Source: an uncultured Bacilli bacterium (GTDB lineage: Bacteria; Bacillota_I; Bacilli_A; RF39; UBA660). From it: a stretch of DNA of 21,197 bases. The stretch lies in NCBI GenBank assembly GCA_947632685.1, contig CANRQD010000011.1, positions 1 to 21,197 on the forward strand, written 5' to 3'. Position numbers and translations under genes: made by a program. Of this stretch, positions 14,907-21,197 are shown one piece after another. The notes below the pieces were generated by a model that was not told where the DNA came from, searched no databases, and was given only the letters and a program-made list of their open reading frames with translations. How positions within the stretch are numbered: position 1 is the stretch's first letter; every line of letters begins with the position of its first letter.

Positions 14907-15842
14907 TCACAAATTAATAATAAGCATATCTATTGCAATATCAGGTAATATTTTACCACTTTTTACTTTATAATCTATATCAGCTAGTTTCTTTATAAAA
15001 TCATATATTTCAGAATAAGTATAATTATAAATATATTCTTTTATCTTTTTTACTTGATAAAGTGATTTTAAATTTAAGGTATCTGCAATCTCTTGATTAC
15101 TTAATTTTTCTTCATCTAATAGTTTTATTTGATATACTAATTTAATTTGAGATGCCATTAAGCCTATAATAGAATTCATATCAATATTATATTCACTTAA
15201 TTCTTTATAAGTAATAAAAGCCCTATGTTTATCTTTTAGTATAATATACTTAATAAACGAAAATAATATTTCATTAGAGTCCCCTAACTTTTTTATAACA
15301 TAATTATTAATATCATCTTTAGTTATTTCTTTTTCTTCACATTTATAAATCATTAATTTATTGCATTCACTATTAAGTCTAGTTATATCATTCTTACATA
15401 AATTAACTAATAAGTTTATATTAGAATTATCAATTTTATAGCCAGTAAGTAAATCTTTTACATATTTAAAAGGATCTATTTCAATATTAATAATTTCTAT
15501 ATTAGTATTTTTCTTTAATGATTTAATTATATTTAATCTATTATCTATTTTCTTAGTAGCTAATATAAGTAAGTTATCTTTATTATAATTATCAATGTAT
15601 TTAAGTAAGTGATTTAATCTATTTTCATTATTATCACTAAAACAATTTTTTATAATTATTACTTTCTTATCACTTAAGAAACTATAAGTATCCAAATCTT
15701 CTAAAGCATTCTCAAGACTAACTTCTTCTATATCATATACACTTTTATAGGCATTAGAAAATGAATTTTTATTAATAAGTTCTTCTATTTTATTTTCTAA
15801 TAATGTAGTATCTTCTGTTTCTAATAAATAATTATTTTTCAT
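14907..15842 (-). CDS. holA: DNA polymerase III subunit delta
   Basis: Clamp-loader subunit that opens the beta sliding clamp. 311 residues, slightly shorter than the usual 340. Seen: an N-terminal stretch with YLLETEDTTLLENKIEEL (usually YLLyGeE...), LEDLDTYSFLSDKKVIIIKNCF (about 47-68), NLLILATKKIDNRLNIIKSLKK (about 92-113), then domain II (NDITRLNSECNKLMIY) and the helical C-terminal domain with SFIKYIILKDKHRAF and IIGLMASQIKLVYQIKLLDEEKLSNQEIADTLNL, a characteristic delta pattern. It overlaps the alaS end by 11 bases and has only a weak ribosome site, implying translational coupling. Confidence 0.9.
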   Translation of the reverse strand: MKNNYLLETEDTTLLENKIEELINKNSFSNAYKSVYDIEEVSLENALEDLDTYSFLSDKKVIIIKNCFSDNNENRLNHLLKYIDNYNKDNLLILATKKIDNRLNIIKSLKKNTNIEIINIEIDPFKYVKDLLTGYKIDNSNINLLVNLCKNDITRLNSECNKLMIYKCEEKEITKDDINNYVIKKLGDSNEILFSFIKYIILKDKHRAFITYKELSEYNIDMNSIIGLMASQIKLVYQIKLLDEEKLSNQEIADTLNLKSLYQVKKIKEYIYNYTYSEIYDFIKKLADIDYKVKSGKILPDIAIDMLIINL

Positions 15843-18525
15843 TTTTTATTTCTTTCTCTACATAGCTATAAATTTCTTTTAATTTAGATATATCACTACC
15901 TCCACCTGATGCAAATGTAGGACTTCCTCCTCCATTACCTCCTGCAGCAGTAGATACTTCTTTAATAATAAATCCTGCATTAACAGATGTTGTACTTCTA
16001 GCAATGAAATTAATACTATTTTTATTCTTTATATTTGCAAAGAAAACAAATCCTTCACCCATATAATTTACTAGATTATCTGCTATAGCTTTTAAATGAG
16101 ATACCTCCATTGATGTAGTTTCCATAATAAGAGCTTTAATACCATCATAATCCTGTATTTTTTCTTTATAATAATCTAAATTATTTAATACTTTTTCTAA
16201 CTTTAATTCATTATATTTCTTTTCAAAAGCTTTTACTTCGTCTTTTACATATGAAAGTTCATTTTTATTAAATATAATATCTTTATAAGAAACTGGTTTT
16301 GAATTATCTATATTAACATCAAAATCAATAATAATACCTTCACGATTTGCTTGAGACATCATTTCTTTAACTTTCATTAGTAATTTCATCATTTCATCAT
16401 TATAAGGTTTTATAACTTCAAATAACATTTGATTTATTTTACTACCCGTAGTAGCTTCTATTCTATAAACATTACTACCTTTTGATTCAATATTATAAAT
16501 TGCAAACTTATGAATATCAGAAGTATTATTAGCATGAGTTCCACCACATAGTTCAATAGATTTACCAATTTTTACAACACGAACCATATCACCATACTTT
16601 TCACTAAATAATGCCATTGCACCTAATTCACGTGCCTTATCAATTGGCATTACCTCTGTAGATACAATAATTTTTTTGCTAATATAATCATTTACAAAAT
16701 CTTCTACTTTTATAATTTCATCATCAGTAATTTTTCCTGGATAAGTAAAATCAAATCTAAGACGCTCATCATCTACATAACTTCCTGCCTGTCTAATATC
16801 TTTAGAAATGATAGTTTGAAGAGCTAATTGAAGAATATGTACACTAGAGTGGTTTGCTTCTATTAAACGACGTCTATCTTTATCAACTACTATTTCACAA
16901 TCATCATTTAAATGTAACTCGCCATCAAGTAACTTAATTTTATGAATATGTTGACCATTAGGTCCTTTAAATACATCAACTACTCTTGCTTTAAAATTTT
17001 TACCAATAATCATACCGGTATCACTAACTTGTCCTCCACTTTCTGCATAAAAACAAGTTCTTTTTAACGCAATATAGCCATCATGTGTTAATTTTTTTTC
17101 TAAACTATCTTTAGAAAAAATAGCTAAAACATTACTTTTTATTCTATATACACCATATACAAATATAGAATCCTTTTTAAAATCTAATAAAACTTTCTTT
17201 TGACTAGCCATAGAAGCTTTTGTTTGTACATTTTTCTTAGCTAATTCCTTTTGCTTATTCATTAACCTATCAAATTCTTCTTTATCAGTTTTATAACCAG
17301 CATCTTGCAAGCACTCAAGGGTTAATTCAAAAGGAAAACCATAAGTATCATATAATCTAAATGCTTCTTCACCACTAATAATACCATTAGTTGAATTATT
17401 CATTGCTTCCCTTAATCTTTTTTCTCCTGCATCAAGTGTCTTTAAAAATAATTCTTCTTCTTCTAATATAATTGTTTCAACAATAGGTCTTTTTTCTCTA
17501 AGAATTGGATATGCATTTTCCATAATATCTACTACATCAGATACTAATTTATACATAAATGGTCCTTTAATTCCTAAATATTTTCCCATTCTAACACTTC
17601 TACGAAGTAACTTTCTTAAAACATAACCTCTACCAACATTTTCAAAACTACCTCCATCAGATAATGCAAAAACAATAGATCTTATATGGTCAGCAATTAT
17701 TTTAAATTCTTTTTGAGATTGATATAAAAATCCAGTTAATTCTTCTATATGCTTAAGTATTGGTTTAAATAAATCTGTATCAAAATTACTATCTACATCT
17801 TGAAAAATTGAACACCATCTTTCAAGTCCAGCACCAGTATCAATATTTTTATGAGGAAGTTCTTTATATTTAGAACGATCTACATTAGGTTTAGAATTAA
17901 ATTGACTAAATACAATATTCCATATTTCTATAAAACGCTCCTGTTCTTCATCGTTTTTAAATTTTTCTAGGGCTGTACCATCAGGATCATATTTTTGACC
18001 ACGATCAAAGAAAATTTCAGAATCAGGGCCACAAGGTCCTTCACCAATCTCCCAAAAATTACCTTCAAGTTTTATAATGTGATCTTCTAAAATTCCAACT
18101 TCTAACCATTTGTTATAAGAATCATTATCATCAGGATATACTGTAACATAAAGTAAATTATTAGGAATATCAAACCATTCATTAGATGTTAATAACTCAT
18201 ATGCATATTCAATTGCTTCTTCTTTAAAATAATCACCAATTGAAAAGTTTCCCATCATTTCAAAAAAAGTTTGATGACGCTTAGTTATACCAACATTTTC
18301 TATATCAGTAGTACGAATACATTTTTGAATACTAGTAATTCTTTTACTTTCAGGAACAATAGTACCATCAAAATATTTTTTCATAGTAGCAACACCTGCA
18401 TCAATCCATAACAAACTATCATCATTAATAGGAATTAATGATGCAGATTCATATATTTTATGACCTTTACTTTCAAAAAAGTCAAGCCACATATTTCTTA
18501 TTTCATTACTAGTTAACTTTTTCAT
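15832..18525 (-). CDS. alaS: Alanine--tRNA ligase
   Basis: Class II synthetase charging tRNA-Ala, with a proofreading domain against Ser and Gly. 897 residues, full length. Seen: the N-terminal catalytic domain with IRNMWLDFFESKGH, LLWIDAGVATMKKYFDG, RTTDIENVGITKRHQTFFEM and GNFSIGDYF (motif 2), and NIDTGAGLERW (motif 3); the editing domain with HSSVH near 558-562 and CGGTH near 661-665 (zinc ligands); a coiled stretch; and the C-Ala domain ending with a Gly-rich AAGGNGGGSPTFASGGGSD tail. The LLWIDAGVA form differs from the common LLFTNAGMN. The start overlaps the upstream gene's stop (ATGA) and has the strong ribosome site GAGGAGG. It lies under a T-box leader with an alanine specifier. Confidence 0.98.
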   Translation of the reverse strand: MKKLTSNEIRNMWLDFFESKGHKIYESASLIPINDDSLLWIDAGVATMKKYFDGTIVPESKRITSIQKCIRTTDIENVGITKRHQTFFEMMGNFSIGDYFKEEAIEYAYELLTSNEWFDIPNNLLYVTVYPDDNDSYNKWLEVGILEDHIIKLEGNFWEIGEGPCGPDSEIFFDRGQKYDPDGTALEKFKNDEEQERFIEIWNIVFSQFNSKPNVDRSKYKELPHKNIDTGAGLERWCSIFQDVDSNFDTDLFKPILKHIEELTGFLYQSQKEFKIIADHIRSIVFALSDGGSFENVGRGYVLRKLLRRSVRMGKYLGIKGPFMYKLVSDVVDIMENAYPILREKRPIVETIILEEEELFLKTLDAGEKRLREAMNNSTNGIISGEEAFRLYDTYGFPFELTLECLQDAGYKTDKEEFDRLMNKQKELAKKNVQTKASMASQKKVLLDFKKDSIFVYGVYRIKSNVLAIFSKDSLEKKLTHDGYIALKRTCFYAESGGQVSDTGMIIGKNFKARVVDVFKGPNGQHIHKIKLLDGELHLNDDCEIVVDKDRRRLIEANHSSVHILQLALQTIISKDIRQAGSYVDDERLRFDFTYPGKITDDEIIKVEDFVNDYISKKIIVSTEVMPIDKARELGAMALFSEKYGDMVRVVKIGKSIELCGGTHANNTSDIHKFAIYNIESKGSNVYRIEATTGSKINQMLFEVIKPYNDEMMKLLMKVKEMMSQANREGIIIDFDVNIDNSKPVSYKDIIFNKNELSYVKDEVKAFEKKYNELKLEKVLNNLDYYKEKIQDYDGIKALIMETTSMEVSHLKAIADNLVNYMGEGFVFFANIKNKNSINFIARSTTSVNAGFIIKEVSTAAGGNGGGSPTFASGGGSDISKLKEIYSYVEKEIKNEK

Positions 18526-19058
18526 TTTAATTCCTCCTCTACTAGTTTCATAGCTTCCTCTTCTAAAGATTTTAAATCTATATTTATAATTTTATAATCA
18601 TAATTATCATAATCATCAAGTGCTGTTTCAGTAATATGTTTTTGTTCTTTACTAGATAATTCACTTATTAATTCTGGTCGTTTTATATTTATTTTTTTAG
18701 TATCCGGATAAACTTTCTTTATAGAATCAAATTCAAGTGGTAATCTAACATCTGATATTATTGCTATATCAAAAAAATTATCTAAAACTTCTATATCTTG
18801 CAATAGTCTATCAATAAAGAAATTAGGCTTATTCATTTTTATTCTAATTATATCAGTACCTAAATGTTGAAGTAATGTCCTAGGTTTTGTTTCATCATTA
18901 CCATCCCAGTCAAAATAATCTATAGCAAAATGTTTTATATAATTACCTATATGCATAATACATGTTTTTTTACCGTTTTTTTCAAAATATTTTTTCATAA
19001 AGTTTGCTAAAGTATCTTTACCATTTCTAGCTTTTCCACCAATCATATAAATTTTCAT
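18522..19058 (-). CDS. Deoxynucleotide monophosphate kinase-like P-loop protein
   Basis: 178 residues. N-terminal P-loop GGKARNGKDT (7-16) followed by a helix, FFIDRLLQDIE, and a Walker B-like strand IAIISDVRLPLEFD (about 98-111) with the Asp-Val-Arg typical of the dNMP kinase/dephospho-CoA kinase-like group, and a C-terminal NYDYKIINI strand. This suggests phosphate transfer to a deoxynucleotide or related small molecule; the exact substrate is not shown. It is the first gene after the T-box leader, with Shine-Dalgarno GAGGAGAT, and its TGA overlaps the alaS ATG, so it is translationally coupled to alaS. Confidence is high for the P-loop kinase fold, moderate for the dNMP label. Confidence 0.75.
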   Translation of the reverse strand: MKIYMIGGKARNGKDTLANFMKKYFEKNGKKTCIMHIGNYIKHFAIDYFDWDGNDETKPRTLLQHLGTDIIRIKMNKPNFFIDRLLQDIEVLDNFFDIAIISDVRLPLEFDSIKKVYPDTKKINIKRPELISELSSKEQKHITETALDDYDNYDYKIINIDLKSLEEEAMKLVEEELK

Positions 19059-19082
19059 CTTAATCTCCTCTTTCTATAACAA

Positions 19083-19139
19083 ATAAAAGACCAAAAATTA
19101 GGAGGACATAACGCCCGGTACCATCCTAAAATTGGTCTT
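19083..19139 (-). terminator. Intrinsic terminator of the T-box leader
   Basis: AAGACCAA (19139-19132) pairs with TTGGTCTT (19094-19087), enclosing a further TTAGGA/TCCTAA stem, then a T-rich tail. The 5' side overlaps the antiterminator, so the two folds exclude each other. Confidence 0.85.
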
Positions 19140-19223
19140 AATTAGATAACGGTTTCCCATTTAAACTCAAGAGTAGCTTTTCATAGATTATATATGTTAA
19201 TTTTCACCAAACATTAACTCTCT
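19087..19223 (-). promoter_or_regulatory. T-box leader with alanine (GCU) specifier and short Stem I
   Basis: tRNA-sensing leader of the kinase-alaS-holA-Nudix operon. Seen on the minus strand: the T-box motif AGGATGGTACCGGGCG (complement of 19112-19127); its UGGU would pair with the ACCA end of tRNA-Ala, whose discriminator is A. A specifier GCU (19177-19175) is followed by A and then CUCUUGAG, closely like other T-boxes; lower Stem I pairs GAGAG (19222-19218) with CUCUU (19173-19169). A Stem III-like hairpin AAUGG-GAAA-CCGUU (19161-19148) follows. Stem I spans only about 54 bases and shows no room for the usual distal T-loop platform; its apical loop holds GGUGA. Uncharged tRNA-Ala should stabilise the antiterminator and turn the operon on. 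Confidence 0.88.
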
Positions 19224-19227
19224 AAAA

Positions 19228-19256
19228 TATATAGAACTATTACTTTTCTCCTTCAA
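19228..19256 (-). promoter_or_regulatory. Promoter of the T-box operon
   Basis: Minus strand TTGAAG (19256-19251), 17-base spacer, TATATA (19233-19228). The -35 lies in the last codons of the AI-2E transporter gene. The predicted start near 19221 falls exactly at the base of Stem I. Confidence 0.65.
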
Positions 19257-20409
19257 CGTCTAATTCAGTTTTTATTTTTTTAACTAATTCTAGCTTTTCA
19301 TCAATAAATGTAATAATTACTTTAAATGTTGCAATTACAGGTGTTGCTACAATCATACCTATAATACCAAAAAAATGTTCAAAAATCAATAGTCCAATCA
19401 TTATTGTTACAGGATGCAATTTCATTGTATGTCCCATAATTAAAGGCTGATAAAAATTATTTTCTAAAAGTTGAACTATAACAATTGCAACTATACAAAA
19501 TATACCTGTAAGCGGTGACATTGTAAAACCAACTAATACAGCCGGTACTGCTCCTATATATGGACCAAAATATGGAATAATATCAGTTAAAGCACAGAAT
19601 AATGCAAATACAAGTGGAGCTTCTAATCCAACTATACTAAGACATATACTTTGACTAATAAATACTAAAAGCATTACTAATAATACACCACTGACATAAC
19701 CCCTTAGAGAGTGATTAACACGTCCCATTAATTCAGTTGCATTTTCTTTCCATGAATTAGGTAATAATTTTATAAAATGTTCATTAAGTTTATCAAAATC
19801 ATAAAGCATGTAAAATCCTATCATAACTCCTAATATTACAAGCATACCACCACTAACTAAAGATTTAGCAATATTAACTAAAATATTAGGTAAACTAGTA
19901 GTTAAATTAGTTCCAATTGTTTCTATATTAGCAAAAATTTGAGTTTTAATTCCTGACAAATCTACATCATGATTATTACTAAAGCCATTAACTATGTTTG
20001 AAATAACACCTTTAGTATCAGTAAGTATTCCTGGTATTGCACTAACAAAGTCCTTTATTTGATCAATAAAAGATGGCAATATAATTACAAATAATAATGT
20101 AAGAGTTCCTAAAAATATTAAATAAACCAATATACAAGCTAATATTCTTGGAATCTTTTTCTTAGTAAGAAATTTAACTATTGGATCAAATAACCAAGCT
20201 ATTACAAGTCCAATAAATACAGGTGAAATAACAACTAGTAGTTCTTTAAAAATCACAAATAAATTTAATGTTTTAATTATACTAAGTATTAATAATATTA
20301 AAGCAATAACTGCTAAAGCATAACCTATATGAAGAATTTTTCTTCCAACATATACAATATCATTAACTCCATCTATATCAATAGTTTTATTTTTAATTTT
20401 TTTAAACAT
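19240..20409 (-). CDS. AI-2E family (YdbI/YrrI-like) transporter
   Basis: 389-residue membrane protein of the AI-2E transporter/PerM family, whose members export or exchange diverse small solutes; the substrate here is unknown. Seen: eight or so hydrophobic segments, the middle non-membrane stretch (about 125-195), and the family C-terminal pattern APLVFALFCALTDIIPYFGPYIGAVPAVLVGF, then NNFYQPLIMGHTMKLHPVTIMIGLLIFEHFFGIIGMIVATPV. In Bacillus a member (yrrI) also lies next to alaS. Start ATG at 20409; an in-frame GTG at 20418 is part of the Shine-Dalgarno AGGTGAAGG. Its transcript has no terminator of its own and would run into the T-box leader. Confidence 0.92.
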   Translation of the reverse strand: MFKKIKNKTIDIDGVNDIVYVGRKILHIGYALAVIALILLILSIIKTLNLFVIFKELLVVISPVFIGLVIAWLFDPIVKFLTKKKIPRILACILVYLIFLGTLTLLFVIILPSFIDQIKDFVSAIPGILTDTKGVISNIVNGFSNNHDVDLSGIKTQIFANIETIGTNLTTSLPNILVNIAKSLVSGGMLVILGVMIGFYMLYDFDKLNEHFIKLLPNSWKENATELMGRVNHSLRGYVSGVLLVMLLVFISQSICLSIVGLEAPLVFALFCALTDIIPYFGPYIGAVPAVLVGFTMSPLTGIFCIVAIVIVQLLENNFYQPLIMGHTMKLHPVTIMIGLLIFEHFFGIIGMIVATPVIATFKVIITFIDEKLELVKKIKTELDVEGEK

Positions 20410-20426
20410 AGCCTTCACCTATTTAT

Positions 20427-20454
20427 ATTATATCATAATTATATGCAATGTAAA
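20427..20454 (-). promoter_or_regulatory. Promoter of the AI-2E transporter gene
   Basis: Minus strand TTTACA (20454-20449), 16-base spacer, TATAAT (20432-20427), with TG one base before the -10 (extended -10). Confidence 0.75.
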
Positions 20455-20492
20455 TTATCTTTTATAATTTATATACATACTTTTTATATATA

Positions 20493-20522
20493 TTAGATAT
20501 TTACATAAAAATAAGTTATAAT
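20493..20522 (+). promoter_or_regulatory. Probable promoter of yigZ
   Basis: TATAAT at 20517-20522, 15 bases before the ATG. The best -35 is a weak TTAGAT at 20493-20498 (18-base spacer). Confidence 0.45.
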
Positions 20523-20537
20523 ATATTTGGTGATACT

Positions 20538-21116
20538 ATGTATGTTATTAATAATAACTATGAAAATGAATTAATTATTAAAAATTCACGTTTTATTACA
20601 ATATTAATAAAAATAAAAACAAAGGAAGAAATAAATAACTATATAGATAATATAAAAGATAAATATCCTAAGGCAACACATTACTGCTATGGATATATTA
20701 TTGATAATTATAAAAAAGCTAATGATGATGGAGAACCTAGTGGTACAGCAGGTATTCCTATTTTAAATATTTTGGAAAAAGAAAATATAACTAATATTTT
20801 AGCAGTAGTAGTAAGATATTTTGGAGGAATTAAATTAGGTGCGGGTGGTTTAATTAGAGCGTACTCAAAAAGCATAAGAGAAGCCTTAAAAAATACTAAT
20901 TTAACAAGACTAATAAAAGGTAAAAAAATAAAAATAACTTTTAGTTATAATAATCAAAAAAATATAGATTATATTTTAAAAGATGAAGAAATAATTGATA
21001 AAAAATATAGTGATAATATAACTTATATAGTACTAGTAAAAGATGAGATTGTAGCTAAATTAAAAGAATATAATTATGAATTTATAGAAGAAATATATAT
21101 AGAAAAAAAGAGTTAA
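20538..21116 (+). CDS. yigZ: YigZ/IMPACT family protein
   Basis: 192-residue member of the YigZ (UPF0029/IMPACT) family; its cellular role is uncertain, with ties to translation control suggested for eukaryotic relatives. Seen: the N-terminal IMPACT domain with KNSRFITIL (14-22), KATHYCYGYIIDN (45-57), NDDGEPSGTAGIPIL (62-76) and VVVRYFGGIKLGAGGLIRAYS (88-108), the strongest family signatures, followed by a smaller C-terminal alpha/beta domain (about 125-190). It is slightly shorter than the usual 205-215 residues. The Shine-Dalgarno is TTGGTGAT. It stands alone, divergent from the transporter gene. Confidence 0.95.
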   Translation: MYVINNNYENELIIKNSRFITILIKIKTKEEINNYIDNIKDKYPKATHYCYGYIIDNYKKANDDGEPSGTAGIPILNILEKENITNILAVVVRYFGGIKLGAGGLIRAYSKSIREALKNTNLTRLIKGKKIKITFSYNNQKNIDYILKDEEIIDKKYSDNITYIVLVKDEIVAKLKEYNYEFIEEIYIEKKS

Positions 21117-21124
21117 ACTCTTTT
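21106..21124 (+). terminator. Hairpin after yigZ
   Basis: AAAAGAG (21106-21112), loop TTAAA, CTCTTTT (21118-21124). The T run is short and interrupted by CAG, so termination may be weak. Confidence 0.55.
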
Positions 21125-21197
21125 CAGGCTGTTGACAAAGTAAAATTTGTTAATAGTCTTTTTATTTTTGAAAAAATGTATTATAATTAAATTGCGA

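Noticed and set aside
21125..21197. Promoter at the right edge (TTGACA 21132-21137, TATAAT 21182-21187)
   Set aside because: The two hexamers are 44 bases apart and no good -35 fits the -10. A gene may start beyond the window, but it cannot be shown.
1..21197. tRNA genes, CRISPR repeats, insertion sequences, phage genes
   Set aside because: No T-loop-like or cloverleaf sequence, no regularly spaced repeats, and no transposase or phage protein signature was found on either strand by reading; xerD is the housekeeping recombinase next to deoB, not an integrase.

Overview
This window looks like chromosomal DNA from a very AT-rich, low-GC Gram-positive bacterium (Firmicutes/Bacillota, possibly one of the uncultured AT-rich Bacilli lineages; the lineage is inferred from gene content only). 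It carries two sporulation-type genes (SpoIVB-like protease and SpoIIM-like membrane protein), a T-box leader, a DUF1540 protein and a Bacillus-like nusB-xseA-xseB run. TGA is used as a stop codon by at least two genes, so the code is the standard bacterial one rather than the Mycoplasma code. No phage, transposon, CRISPR, rRNA or tRNA gene was found.

Layout: 1-700 is the 3' end of mutS. 777-2126 is a PP2C-like protein of unknown role. 2269-4169 is a nusB-xseA-xseB operon. 4372-5355 is spoIVB, followed by a DUF421 (YetF-like) membrane protein and a 98-residue unknown. A 28-residue membrane peptide gene lies on the minus strand at 6514-6600, followed on the plus strand by spoIIM-like and mnmA. 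Two poorly understood genes come next: an HTH protein (8511-9278) and a possible degenerate transglutaminase-fold protein (9346-10248). They are followed by about 400 bases of very AT-rich noncoding DNA and a small DUF1540 protein.

From 10994 most genes are on the minus strand. xerD-deoB form one operon. rarA (plus strand) is divergent from xerD and convergent with the next operon. That operon reads (minus strand) T-box leader, dNMP-kinase-like gene, alaS, holA, Nudix gene. Upstream of it is an AI-2E family transporter, divergent from yigZ, which ends the window.

Functionally the window is mostly DNA and RNA housekeeping: mismatch repair (MutS), exonuclease VII (XseA, XseB), clamp-loader delta (HolA), replication-fork maintenance (RarA), dimer resolution (XerD), nucleotide metabolism (DeoB, dNMP-kinase-like, Nudix), antitermination (NusB), tRNA charging and modification (AlaS, MnmA). 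The most interesting points are a compact alanine T-box with an unusually short Stem I that would put replication genes under tRNA-Ala control, a complete tiny membrane-peptide gene with its own promoter and terminator, a consistent architecture of extremely short 5' leaders starting at the Shine-Dalgarno, and several unknown proteins with degenerate enzyme motifs.
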